Part shown: positions 1 to 7,124 of the stretch, piece by piece
Numbering within the stretch: the stretch's first letter is position 1
How the letters are laid out: each line of letters opens with the position of its first letter
Virus record (IMG/VR): IMGVR_UViG_3300004154_000032
Location: 1-30,661 of that record
Source: a virus
Direction: 5' to 3' (one strand)
Length of the DNA: 30,661 nucleotides
Program-made: the position numbers and the translations under genes
The notes under the pieces: generated by a model
Told to the model about the DNA's origin: nothing
Seen by the model: the letters and a program-made list of their open reading frames with translations, nothing else
Databases searched by the model: none

Positions 1-627
1 TTCATGGGCAAGAACAATGACCAGACCTTCGCGACCGCGAACGTCAGCATGCAGCTCAACGAGTCCCAGGTCTTCGCTCCCGAGCGTGATGACTTCGATT
101 GGTTCATAAACAACCGCGTCCTGCCGGAACTCAGGGTTCGCTGGTGGCTGTTCAAGTCGAACGGCCCGAAGCTCGAGGACAACGAGTCCTGGGTCGAGGC
201 CACACGCATGGCGATCGAGTTCGGCGCCGTCCCGGACTACCAGACGCTGCGTGCCATTCTGTCGGAAGTCCTGGACTATGAACTGCCCACCGGCGATGAA
301 GCTGGCAACGTCGCGGAATGGGAAAAGATGCCTCCGGGCTTCGTTAAGCAGCTCATGTCGGTTGTGCAGGGCTTCCCGACGTTCTCCGACCTGGAGGACA
401 CACTGGTCAATGTCGGCATCGGCGGCCCGGCCGATGGCGACGATTCCGAGGGACATCCGGACGTGGCCATGCCGGCGACGACCGAGCGCGGGCTGCAGGC
501 GATGTCCAGCCGGCATCGTTCGCGGCCGTCGCTCGTTGACCGTGTCGCAACGCAGATCGTCCAGATCATGGTCCGGGCACGGGCAAAGCTCGCAGCCAGG
601 GAGGCAGACCGCGATGTCGCAGCCTGA
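1..627 (+). CDS. Phage portal protein, C-terminal part (truncated by window edge)
   Basis: The frame is open from base 1, so this is the end of a gene that starts upstream; the ATG at 4 is probably just an internal Met. The visible 207 residues contain a run reading VFAPERDDFDWFINNRVLPEL, which matches the late part of PBSX/SPP1-type portal proteins (VF.PER..FD..IN...LP.L). An acidic, low-complexity stretch and a basic Arg/Ala-rich tail follow. Portals form the dodecameric ring at the head vertex through which DNA is packaged and which nucleates head assembly. The next gene starts 14 bases before this stop and is a head-morphogenesis protein, the usual partner after portal. The family call is by motif recall; the 5' portion and the terminase that would normally precede it are outside the window. 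Confidence 0.75.
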   Translation, partial: FMGKNNDQTFATANVSMQLNESQVFAPERDDFDWFINNRVLPELRVRWWLFKSNGPKLEDNESWVEATRMAIEFGAVPDYQTLRAILSEVLDYELPTGDEAGNVAEWEKMPPGFVKQLMSVVQGFPTFSDLEDTLVNVGIGGPADGDDSEGHPDVAMPATTERGLQAMSSRHRSRPSLVDRVATQIVQIMVRARAKLAAREADRDVAA

Positions 628-1564
628 TATGAGTGCGCTGCAGATGTTCGATTACGTGTTCCTCGGCCACGACCTGGTCAACGGCCGGGACCTGCAGGCC
701 ATGCAGGACATCGAACGGAAGCGGAAGAAGGGGCCGAAGAGTCCACGTTCCCGGAAGATGCGCGAGATCGAGAACGAGCTCAAGGACTACCTTTCGGGCA
801 AATGGAAGGAGGAGGGCATGACATCCCTGGAGGAAGTGCTCGAGAGCATCGTCTCCGGAGAGGGTGAACTGACGCAAGCCGAAATAACGGAGGCCTTGGG
901 GATTATCGAGAACCGGATGGGGCAGAAGTTCGGGGCGTCGACCGGTTCAGCGATATCGAAAATTTTGGGCGGCGCCTACAACTTCGGCCGGTCCACGTTT
1001 GTCTCCAAGCCGATATTCACCCTCGTCGACGCCAAGGCGAAGGCGTTCTTGACCGACCACAACACGTTCTGGATCGGCGAGCACTACGGCGCGAACGTCG
1101 GCCCCAAGATTGCCGACACCGTCCGACAGACCGTCATCGAGCAGGGGCTGGGTCGCGCCGATGCCGCCAACGCGCTCAAGGAGATTTTCGCGGATACGCT
1201 CGGCGAGAAGTCGGATTCGTACTGGCAAACAGTGGCCGCGAATGCGACGACGAAGGCGCGGAACTTCGGGGCCGTCGAATCGTTCGTTCAGGGTGGGTTC
1301 GAAGAAATCGAAATCCTCGCGATGCTGGACGAGCGGACATCGGACATCTGCAGGTACATGAACGGCAAGGTTTTCAAGACCGAGTGGGCCGTCAGTCAGC
1401 GCGACAAGATGATGGCGGCGACGAGTCCGGACCTCGCGAAGCTCGCCTCGCGGTGGGTCAAATATTCTGAGATCGTCGGCCGCACGCCCGAGCAGCTCTA
1501 CCAGAACGGAATCTGCCTCCCCCCCTATCACGCCAGGTGTCGGACGACGGTGATTGTTCGGTAG
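614..1564 (+). CDS. Phage minor head / head morphogenesis protein (SPP1 gp7 / Mu gpF-like)
   Basis: 316 residues. The ATG at 614 was chosen because it follows a GGGAGG ribosome-binding site near 599 and overlaps the portal stop by 14 bases; the frame stays open further upstream but only inside the portal gene. The C-terminal half carries the hallmark of the family: LDERTSDICRYMNGKVF (D.RT...C....G) followed near the end by LPPYHARCRTTVIVR (PP.H..CR). The N-terminal part is charged and probably helical. Members bind the portal and are carried in the head, and some travel with the DNA into the new host. Position immediately after portal supports the call. The gene ends just before a hairpin and a candidate promoter for two small genes. 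Confidence 0.85.
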   Translation: MSQPDMSALQMFDYVFLGHDLVNGRDLQAMQDIERKRKKGPKSPRSRKMREIENELKDYLSGKWKEEGMTSLEEVLESIVSGEGELTQAEITEALGIIENRMGQKFGASTGSAISKILGGAYNFGRSTFVSKPIFTLVDAKAKAFLTDHNTFWIGEHYGANVGPKIADTVRQTVIEQGLGRADAANALKEIFADTLGEKSDSYWQTVAANATTKARNFGAVESFVQGGFEEIEILAMLDERTSDICRYMNGKVFKTEWAVSQRDKMMAATSPDLAKLASRWVKYSEIVGRTPEQLYQNGICLPPYHARCRTTVIVR

Positions 1565-1576
1565 TCCCGGGAAATT

Positions 1577-1604
1577 TTGCGATTTTCGCAACCTCGCTTA
1601 GATT
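1577..1604 (+). promoter_or_regulatory. Candidate promoter with overlapping inverted repeat, upstream of the first small gene
   Basis: TTGCGA at 1577-1582 and TAGATT at 1599-1604 are separated by 16 bases, a plausible sigma70-type pair. The -35 half is also the left arm of a perfect inverted repeat (TTGCGA, three-base spacer, TCGCAA; 1577-1591), so the site could be an operator or a small hairpin as well. It lies 13 bases after the head-morphogenesis stop and about 30 bases upstream of the next start. A very similar arrangement occurs at 1950-1977. Promoter activity is inferred from sequence only. Confidence 0.4.
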
Positions 1605-1632
1605 GGGGGTAACTTATGCATGGGAGTCCAAA

Positions 1633-1881
1633 ATGGACAACCAGGAAATCGTGTTGAGCGCAGAGGATCTATCGGCCGCCCAGGCAATCCTGATCGCCAA
1701 AGCGGTACTGATGGTTCGTGACGCTGTCGGGAACTACGCGCCGCCCAGTGAGAAGGGATTTCGTTTGAAGATTGTCCAGCCGGAGGTTGGGATTACAACC
1801 AACAATGAATACTTTGACATCCTCGGCCAGCTTACCGGTTACGAGCCGGACAAAATTCGCGCGCATTTCAAAAAAATCTAA
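1633..1881 (+). CDS. Small hypothetical protein (82 aa), moron-like
   Basis: I do not recognise this protein. The ATG at 1633 is preferred to upstream starts because GGGAG lies eight bases before it and the longer version overlaps the preceding gene. The product (MDNQEIVLSAEDLS...) is acidic at its N-terminus and has a hydrophobic helix-like stretch (AAQAILIAKAVLMVRD) that looks amphipathic rather than membrane-spanning. It ends in a basic FKKI. Together with the next small gene it interrupts the otherwise continuous portal-morphogenesis-protease order and has its own candidate promoter, which is typical of morons (independently expressed cargo genes). The alternative is a small virion protein. 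No function is proposed. Confidence 0.6.
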   Translation: MDNQEIVLSAEDLSAAQAILIAKAVLMVRDAVGNYAPPSEKGFRLKIVQPEVGITTNNEYFDILGQLTGYEPDKIRAHFKKI

Positions 1882-1949
1882 CCACCGCAGCTGACGTCTT
1901 CTTTTGTCGACTTATGAACAGGGTCTCGCATGCGGCCATTGTCCTTCAA

Positions 1950-1977
1950 TTGCACAAGTGGCGGATTCGGTTAAATT
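1950..1977 (+). promoter_or_regulatory. Candidate promoter upstream of the second small gene
   Basis: TTGCAC at 1950-1955 and TAAATT at 1972-1977 are spaced by 16 bases, in an AT-richer 122-base intergenic stretch (1882-2003). It closely parallels the TTGCGA/TAGATT pair at 1577-1604 in motif and spacing. A GGAG ribosome-binding site and ATG follow about 25 bases later. Confidence 0.4.
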
Positions 1978-2003
1978 TAGAGTACCTCGAACGGAGTCCT
2001 AAG

Positions 2004-2291
2004 ATGGAATCCAACGACAACAAGTCAACTCTTGAAGAGCTTGTTCAAGTTCAATCAGTTCTACTTGTACGCATCGGCCGCATGCTTCAACGCTTGCTCA
2101 TCGAACCAGATCCCAAGACCAGGGCTATGGCATGGATGGAGGAGGACGATATAAAAAGCATCGTCGACGAATATCACTCACTGCATGGGGTCGTCAGCAA
2201 AGAACTGAACCGGCCGCCAGATGGAGCAAATCTGTTTGAAGGTCTGCTTGATCGAATGTCAAAAGGGCCAGCAGCAGAAGAGCGTCGCTAG
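2004..2291 (+). CDS. Small hypothetical protein (95 aa), moron-like
   Basis: Not recognised. The start at ATG 2004 is fixed by ACGGAG at 1992-1997, seven bases upstream; a longer reading from 1914 has no ribosome-binding site and would run across the candidate promoter. The product (MESNDNKSTLEELVQ...) is mostly helical-looking and charged, with an LVQVQSVLLVRIGRMLQRLL amphipathic helix and an acidic middle. No Cys, signal peptide or clear membrane segment is seen. Like its upstream neighbour it sits between head genes, has its own promoter-like sequence, and is lower in GC than the structural genes around it, suggesting separate acquisition. Confidence 0.6.
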   Translation: MESNDNKSTLEELVQVQSVLLVRIGRMLQRLLIEPDPKTRAMAWMEEDDIKSIVDEYHSLHGVVSKELNRPPDGANLFEGLLDRMSKGPAAEERR

Positions 2292-2343
2292 ACTGCGCCC
2301 CGGCGTCTCAGTGCCCACAACACCCGGCGAACTCGCATCACAT

Positions 2344-2409
2344 TTTGTCCCCCCTTTGTCCTACCTTTGTCCCCCCTTTGGGGTGGGTTTGTCACCCCTT
2401 TGTCCTACC
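2344..2409 (+). repeat. Six tandem 11-bp repeats (TTTGTCCYMCC-type)
   Basis: Six consecutive 11-base units begin at 2344, 2355, 2366, 2377, 2388 and 2399: TTTGTCCCCCC, TTTGTCCTACC, TTTGTCCCCCC, TTTGGGGTGGG, TTTGTCACCCC, TTTGTCCTACC. The fourth unit has the C-run replaced by G-rich sequence, so GGGGTG (2380-2385) can pair with CACCCC (2393-2398). An 11-bp period is close to one helical turn, as in arrays of protein-binding sites. The + strand is pyrimidine- and C-rich, which also resembles a Rho-loading region. The block lies in the 197-base gap (2292-2488) before the protease-scaffold gene; the rest of that gap shows nothing else I can support. Confidence 0.85.
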
Positions 2410-2488
2410 CCCGCCGCATTGCAACCTCACGGCTTTCCGCGCATTCGTAAAAGTGCGCAGACCTCTACCTTCGCACGGAGTGTGTCAT

Positions 2489-4330
2489 GTGAGGAAGGTC
2501 GTTGCTCGATTCCGCAGTGTCGACTCCCAGAAACGTGAAGTCTTCGGACCCGTCGCTGTTCCTCTGCCCCGATTTTTCCCCGGTGACGTCGTAACCCGTG
2601 CAGACATCGACGCGTATCGCGAGTCAGGCGCCCTGCATTACGACAACTGCGCATGGACCGCCGAAGCCGTTGAGCAGCTCGCGCACCTCTACCTGGTCCA
2701 GTCCCGCGAAGTTGACATTGAGCATGACCACCAGCCAGGCTGCGGCCTGGTGTTGGAATCGGCAATCTTTCCAGAGCTCGGCGGCGCGTGGGCAGTTCGA
2801 ACCAAGGTTCTCGACGACGCCGCATGGCAGATCGTTGAGAACTCCCCCGACTCCGCCGGGTACTCGATTTCCATGTATGACCTGGAATCCCAGGTGGAAG
2901 TTCAGGTTCAGGAATCCGACGGAACCACCACCCCGCTAACTATCACCTACATGGAAAGGCCGACGCCGTTCGAACTTTCCATTACAGCGACACCAGCCAC
3001 TGGTCTGGCCATGTATTCGATCATGCGGTCTCGCGGTCGTTCAGCGACGGACCTGCCGATTGCAGGAGAAGACGAGCCCTGGGATCAGGTCGGCGCCGTC
3101 AAGCGTCTTCGTGCATGGGCGACAGACAAGGTCGTCATTGATGGCGAGGAACGCGAAACGGTGAACTGGCAGAAGTTCGGTCAGGCGTTCTTCTTTGTTG
3201 ACCCGGCCAACGTCGACTCTCTCGAAGGATACGTGCTTCCGTTTGCCGACGTCGTCGACGGTGTGCTGACGGCAAATCCCCAGGCAATCATCACGGCAGC
3301 CGGTGTGCTCGAAGGCAAGATGGGCGGGATTGAAATTCCGCCGGAAGAACTCGAACTGGTCAAAACCCGGGTTGTCTTGTGGCTGCGGAAGTGTGACCGC
3401 GTAGCGCCCTGGGAAAACATAAACACCGATACGGAGCGCAGCATGAAAACCAAAATCGAAGTTACCCCGGAACAGGCGGGTGTTCTGAAGTCGCTCTTCC
3501 AGTCGCTGTTCGGCCGCAACAGGTCCGAGGAACAGCAGCCGGAGACGATCGAAGTGCCGACGTTCGCCGGGAAGTGGGCCGCAAAGACCTACGACCAGAA
3601 CATCAGCGAAGCCGGCTGGACGCTGCGGGATGTCATGTACGACATCATCGCCAACGAAAAGATCACCGACAAGGTCACGCCGATTCTGGCGGCCATCGAT
3701 GAATACAAGGCTCTCGTGGCCAGCATGCTGACCGCGATGAACAACGCCGAGGCCGGGGCGTCGGCCGGCATCATCCTCGTCGAAACGAACCGGTCGATTC
3801 CGGAAATCGTCGGACGCATTGAACGCACGTGCCAGATGAAAAAGACCGACCGTGCCGCCGACGTCGCGGCAATCTCGGCCAAGGTCCTGGAGACCACCAA
3901 GGCGCTGGACGAGGTTCTGGCGACCATCGACGCCCAGGTTGAAGACGCCGACGACGACGACAGCGCCAACGAAGATCCGAACGTGCCGGTCATCGCTGAA
4001 CTCAAGGGCCAGCTCGAAAAGACGAAGGCAGACATGGCCACCATGTTGGCCGAACTCGAGGCGATGAAGAAGCCGCCCGAGGAGCCGGCCGCCGAACTCG
4101 CCGACAAGGAAATGGCTGACCTGAGGGCGCAGATCGCGGCCCTCAATGAACAGAACAAGTCGCTCAAGGAATCCATCGAAAAGGTCCGTTCTGCCCGTCC
4201 GGCGCCCCAGGCCGGAGGAGACGATCTGACCAGCGGTGGACAGGCGGCCACGAAAGAGCCGGTCAAGCGGGCGCATCCGCTGGCCAAGCACTTTCATGTG
4301 GTCATCGATGATGGCTCTTCCGGCGAGTAG
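2489..4330 (+). CDS. Fused prohead protease (XkdF-like) and scaffold protein
   Basis: 613 residues from GTG 2489, chosen because ACGGAG at 2475-2480 lies eight bases upstream; longer readings run back through the 11-bp repeats and have no coding character. Residues about 15-185 resemble XkdF-type serine proteases: a substrate-entry segment (TRADIDAYRES), His79 in VDIEHDH, and Ser126 in AGYSIS. Residues about 190-310 contain the accessory region often found in phage head proteases (VKRLRAWATDKV, GYVLPFADVVDG). From Met319 on, the protein is a scaffold: helical, coiled-coil-like, with an Asp-rich patch (about 490-500) and a conserved-looking basic C-terminus (KRAHPLAKHFHVV). Scaffold guides shell assembly and is then cleaved by the protease. 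The gene directly precedes the major capsid gene. Confidence 0.8.
   Translation: MRKVVARFRSVDSQKREVFGPVAVPLPRFFPGDVVTRADIDAYRESGALHYDNCAWTAEAVEQLAHLYLVQSREVDIEHDHQPGCGLVLESAIFPELGGAWAVRTKVLDDAAWQIVENSPDSAGYSISMYDLESQVEVQVQESDGTTTPLTITYMERPTPFELSITATPATGLAMYSIMRSRGRSATDLPIAGEDEPWDQVGAVKRLRAWATDKVVIDGEERETVNWQKFGQAFFFVDPANVDSLEGYVLPFADVVDGVLTANPQAIITAAGVLEGKMGGIEIPPEELELVKTRVVLWLRKCDRVAPWENINTDTERSMKTKIEVTPEQAGVLKSLFQSLFGRNRSEEQQPETIEVPTFAGKWAAKTYDQNISEAGWTLRDVMYDIIANEKITDKVTPILAAIDEYKALVASMLTAMNNAEAGASAGIILVETNRSIPEIVGRIERTCQMKKTDRAADVAAISAKVLETTKALDEVLATIDAQVEDADDDDSANEDPNVPVIAELKGQLEKTKADMATMLAELEAMKKPPEEPAAELADKEMADLRAQIAALNEQNKSLKESIEKVRSARPAPQAGGDDLTSGGQAATKEPVKRAHPLAKHFHVVIDDGSSGE
3443..4330 (+). 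CDS. Nested scaffold protein from an internal in-frame start
   Basis: ATG 3443 lies in frame inside the protease-scaffold gene and is preceded by ACGGAG (3431-3436) with a six-base spacer, the same ribosome-binding motif used for the start at 2489 and for the small gene at 2004. Starting here gives a 295-residue protein (MKTKIEV...) made only of the coiled-coil scaffold part, with no protease residues. This is the classical arrangement of lambda C/Nu3, where excess scaffold is made from a nested start. Use of the start is inferred from the ribosome-binding site and the domain boundary; it could be only a domain junction. Confidence 0.5.
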   Translation: MKTKIEVTPEQAGVLKSLFQSLFGRNRSEEQQPETIEVPTFAGKWAAKTYDQNISEAGWTLRDVMYDIIANEKITDKVTPILAAIDEYKALVASMLTAMNNAEAGASAGIILVETNRSIPEIVGRIERTCQMKKTDRAADVAAISAKVLETTKALDEVLATIDAQVEDADDDDSANEDPNVPVIAELKGQLEKTKADMATMLAELEAMKKPPEEPAAELADKEMADLRAQIAALNEQNKSLKESIEKVRSARPAPQAGGDDLTSGGQAATKEPVKRAHPLAKHFHVVIDDGSSGE

Positions 4331-4361
4331 TTCTCGCGGAAGTCGAAGTGAAATCGAGAAC
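4330..4361 (+). promoter_or_regulatory. Inverted repeat upstream of the major capsid ribosome-binding site
   Basis: GTTCTCG (4330-4336) and CGAGAAC (4355-4361) form a perfect seven-base inverted repeat with an 18-base loop. It begins at the last base of the scaffold stop codon and ends immediately before the GGAGG (4363-4367) of the capsid gene. In mRNA it would place a hairpin right against the capsid translation start, as a processing, stabilising or translational element. Function is inferred. Confidence 0.4.
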
Positions 4362-4374
4362 TGGAGGTTCAAGA

Positions 4375-5325
4375 ATGGACAAGATCGTAAGCCTGGAAGA
4401 GTTCAAGGCGATGCATGCGCGTGACCGCGCGACCGACCCGATCAGCTCGGGCGTTCACCTGCAGTCGTCCGGCAAGCTGGAAACGGAAGTTGCGGATGCG
4501 TTCATCTCCACCGTGATGGATACCCACAGCGAAGTGATGGGCGAAGTCACGGTTGAAAGGATGACAACCGAATCCAAGAGGATCGACCTGATCAGCCTGG
4601 CGAAACGCGCCATGCGCAAGGCCGTCGAAGGGACGGCCCCCACGGGAGTACAGGTCTACACGCCCTCGTCGCGGACCCTCTTGGTCGAAGAGGTGATCAC
4701 GGCTCACGACGTGACGAAGTCCTGGCTCGAAGACAACATCATGCGCGAAGGCGGGCTTGAGTTCATCAACGCCGAATTCGCCAAGCAGTTCCGCAATGAC
4801 ATGGTCGATCTCGGTTTCAACGGCGATGGCGCGACCCCCGGCTTCCTGGCCTGCAACAAGGGCTGGCTGCAGCTGATCAAGGAAGCGTCGACGACCAACA
4901 AGGTCGACGTCCCCGCCGCCAACGTCGACTACGACGCGATCTTCGGCCTTCTGTACGCGGCTCTGCCGAATCCGTACAAGCCCAGGACCAGCGAATTCAA
5001 GTTCTGGGTCTCCACCGTTGCCTGGCAGGGTTACAAAGATCAGCTCAAGGCGCGCAACACCAGCCTGGGTGACGCGATCATCACCGGCAACCAGCCCGTC
5101 TACTGGATGGGCATTGAGGTTGTGCCGCGCGAAGACTTCCCGGTCAGCAACTACCTGCTGTGCAGGCCGAAGAATCTGGTCGCCGGCATTCACGAACGCG
5201 ACATCTCCATCGACATCGACTGGGCGGCGCGTAAGCGGATGTACGAAGTGACGATCAGCGCCCGTATCGATTTCGAATTCGCCGTGGTCGACGAACTGGT
5301 TCTCGGCTACGACATCACCCCGTAG
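4375..5325 (+). CDS. Major capsid protein (P2 gpN-like)
   Basis: 316 residues; ATG 4375 follows GGAGG with a seven-base spacer. Residues 146-166 read LGFNGDGATPGFLACNKGWLQ. The first half recalls the IGFNG motif and the second the N.GWLQ motif of P2-family (gpN) capsid proteins, which have the HK97 fold. The length fits that family (about 330-360). The N-terminal 30 residues are charged and may be the region removed on maturation. Position right after protease-scaffold and before connector genes supports the assignment. It forms the icosahedral shell and is expected to be the most abundant product of the operon, in keeping with the strong ribosome-binding site and the hairpins on both sides. 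Confidence 0.85.
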   Translation: MDKIVSLEEFKAMHARDRATDPISSGVHLQSSGKLETEVADAFISTVMDTHSEVMGEVTVERMTTESKRIDLISLAKRAMRKAVEGTAPTGVQVYTPSSRTLLVEEVITAHDVTKSWLEDNIMREGGLEFINAEFAKQFRNDMVDLGFNGDGATPGFLACNKGWLQLIKEASTTNKVDVPAANVDYDAIFGLLYAALPNPYKPRTSEFKFWVSTVAWQGYKDQLKARNTSLGDAIITGNQPVYWMGIEVVPREDFPVSNYLLCRPKNLVAGIHERDISIDIDWAARKRMYEVTISARIDFEFAVVDELVLGYDITP

Positions 5326-5342
5326 CCGCCTGCACGGCTACA

Positions 5343-5376
5343 GCCCGGCCGGGGACGCCCGGATCCTCGGTCGGGC
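5343..5376 (+). terminator. GC-rich hairpin after the major capsid gene (attenuator or mRNA stabiliser)
   Basis: Bases 5343-5354 can pair with 5365-5376 over 12 positions (ten Watson-Crick and two G-U pairs) around a ten-base loop. It starts 18 bases after the capsid stop in a 95-base gap. There is no T-run, so it is not a textbook intrinsic terminator; partial termination or 3'-end protection of capsid mRNA is more likely. The stem is seen directly; the role is inferred. Confidence 0.5.
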
Positions 5377-5420
5377 CTGCGGTGTGACACGCAACTGACA
5401 ACACGGAACGAGGTTTGATC

Positions 5421-7097
5421 ATGAACAAGAAGAACGAAGACACCACGCCGGTCGAAGATGTCGCACCGGTCGATTCCATTGAAAACAAGGCGCCGAAGCC
5501 GAAGTTCTACCAGCTCGTCGGCGCCAACACGTTCGTCGCGGACTACCTGGATGGCCCCGTGCACAAGGACGACACGGTTTCGTCGGCCTCGCTGAAGAAG
5601 CCCGGCATCGAAGCCATGGAAACCCTTCTGCGCGCCGGCATCTTCAAGATGCTCTCGGTCCTGATGGTTGTCGGCGCCCTGCTCCTGGGCAGCGCCCAGG
5701 CGTCCGCCCAGGAAACGGGCTCGAACTTCCAGTACCAGTCGAAGATCGGCTGGGGTGGCGCTTACCTGCAGACGCTGCCGACGGTGTTCGCGGAAGTCGA
5801 TGCCCTGTTTACCTCCATCGGTTCGGCGACGACCCTGACGTCCAATCTCGCGGCGACGACATCCGGCAAGGGTGCCAGTCTCGTTGGCGTTCAGGACACT
5901 GCGACGTACTTCACGGGGGCCACCGTTGAGGCGGTCCTTGCTGAACTCGGGCTGTTCGACACCAACCTCGGTTTGACCACGAATGGAAATGGCGCATCGA
6001 TGGTCGGCGTTGAAGATGTCGGGACGTACTTCACCGGAACTGACGTTGAAGCCGTGCTTGCCGAACTCGGACTGTTCAAGAGCAATCTGGCGCTTACCAC
6101 CACACCGGGCGGGGCTTCTTATATCGGTGTTTTTGATACCGCAGGGCATTTTACCGCCACCGATGTCGAAGCTGTTCTGGCCGAACTGTTTACCGTGAAA
6201 CAGGGCCTGGCGATTCCGATGGCAGCCGGCGAGACAGCCTATCTGGATGCTGCCGGACAGGTGCAGGCTGGCGGCGTACAACTGACTGACCTCGTTACGG
6301 AAAATGAAGTCGGCTCAACGCTGTCGGATTACGGCATCGTCCATTACCCCGTGACCCGTGCATTGGCTGGCGGAATCATACCCGTTGCCCCTGCTGACGG
6401 ATACCGCACCTTCTGCACGGCTGATGGCGGAACCTTCAGCGAAGGCAAGATCTACGAATACGACGATATCACTGGATGGAATGCCGGAACGAATGTCTCC
6501 GCTGGACAGCTTGTGCTGACTTACGACGGGAACCTGATTGTCGGCGGGGCAAACCTGACTTCATGGACGCAAATCGATGACTACGCGCTGTCCGCCGACC
6601 TTGAAGCCCGCATCATCAATGTCGTGGATATCGTAAGCGATACCGCGCCGGCTGATCCGAATATCGAAGGCTACCGCGTATTTATGACGGCCACGAACGG
6701 CGGCCTGGATGAAGGCAAAGTTTATACCTGGGATGACACCGGCAACGTGTGGGATGCAGGCACCCTGCTTGCGGACGGCCAGCTGGTGACATCCAAGGGC
6801 GCCAACCCCGACATCATCGTCGGTGGTACGGCGGCCACCAATTACGAACAGCTGTCGAAGAAACTCCCCATCGATGCGCTCCAATGTAAAACGATCACGA
6901 TTACCAATCCTGCGACATCCGGTGCCTCGGCGGCAGATCCGGACTGGATAGGCGCCACCATCTACAGCATCGTCCCGACGTCCGGATGCGACCAGCTCAT
7001 CACCGGTCATTCAGTCGCCGGCGACGGGGCGGTAACGGTTTCAACGGCGCTGACGCCCGGCACTGCGTGTGTCGTCAGTGCGTGCACGTTCCTGTAG
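5421..7097 (+). CDS. Capsid-proximal repeat protein with internal signal-peptide-like segment
   Basis: 558 residues; ATG 5421 follows GGAACGAGG. Four parts can be seen. Residues 1-75 are an acidic Pro/Lys-containing leader followed by a folded-looking segment (KFYQLVGANTFVADYLDGPV). Residues 77-96 (MLSVLMVVGALLLGSAQASA) are a strikingly good secretion signal ending in ASA|Q. Residues 143-262 are three exact-period 40-residue repeats (GAS.(V/I)GV.D....FT...VEAVLAEL), a module frequent in phage fibre and decoration proteins. Two further copies of a GYR.F.T...G....GK.Y..DD element lie near 327 and 417. The C-terminus contains several Cys. The position after major capsid suggests a head fibre or decoration protein. 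Met77 (ATG 5649) could be a separate start but has no good ribosome-binding site. Not assigned to a named family. Confidence 0.65.
   Translation: MNKKNEDTTPVEDVAPVDSIENKAPKPKFYQLVGANTFVADYLDGPVHKDDTVSSASLKKPGIEAMETLLRAGIFKMLSVLMVVGALLLGSAQASAQETGSNFQYQSKIGWGGAYLQTLPTVFAEVDALFTSIGSATTLTSNLAATTSGKGASLVGVQDTATYFTGATVEAVLAELGLFDTNLGLTTNGNGASMVGVEDVGTYFTGTDVEAVLAELGLFKSNLALTTTPGGASYIGVFDTAGHFTATDVEAVLAELFTVKQGLAIPMAAGETAYLDAAGQVQAGGVQLTDLVTENEVGSTLSDYGIVHYPVTRALAGGIIPVAPADGYRTFCTADGGTFSEGKIYEYDDITGWNAGTNVSAGQLVLTYDGNLIVGGANLTSWTQIDDYALSADLEARIINVVDIVSDTAPADPNIEGYRVFMTATNGGLDEGKVYTWDDTGNVWDAGTLLADGQLVTSKGANPDIIVGGTAATNYEQLSKKLPIDALQCKTITITNPATSGASAADPDWIGATIYSIVPTSGCDQLITGHSVAGDGAVTVSTALTPGTACVVSACTFL
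5847..6206 (+). repeat. Three 120-bp in-frame coding repeats (40-residue modules)
   Basis: Units at 5847-5966, 5967-6086 and 6087-6206 each encode 40 residues aligned without gaps. Shared positions include GAS at 10-12 of the first unit, G(V/I).D at mid-unit, FT, and VEAVLAEL near the end. Nucleotide similarity is highest around the VEAVLAEL codons and lower elsewhere, so the duplication is not very recent. The periodicity suggests a repeating rod or fibre. Confidence 0.8.
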
Positions 7098-7124
7098 GTC
7101 CTTTGGCAAGCGAGGCTCGGCGAG

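Noticed and set aside
2345-2488. N-terminal extension of the protease gene through the 11-bp repeats
   Set aside because: The extra residues are a frame-read of the repeats (Pro/Leu/Cys-rich), start at TTG without a ribosome-binding site, and a good GGAG-GTG lies at 2477-2491.
3041-4372. Long minus-strand open frame (443 codons) opposite the protease-scaffold gene
   Set aside because: It is exactly antisense to a well-supported gene, its protein is a low-complexity Arg/Gly/Leu/Phe mixture, and long antisense frames are expected in GC-rich coding DNA. The same reasoning removes the frames at 947-1591, 5307-6281, 12739-13887, 13948-14946 and 16230-17456 on the minus strand.
5649-7097. Separate secreted gene starting at the internal signal peptide
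   Set aside because: The frame is continuous with the upstream 76 residues and there is no ribosome-binding site before ATG 5649, so it is kept as one gene and the oddity is listed as a finding.
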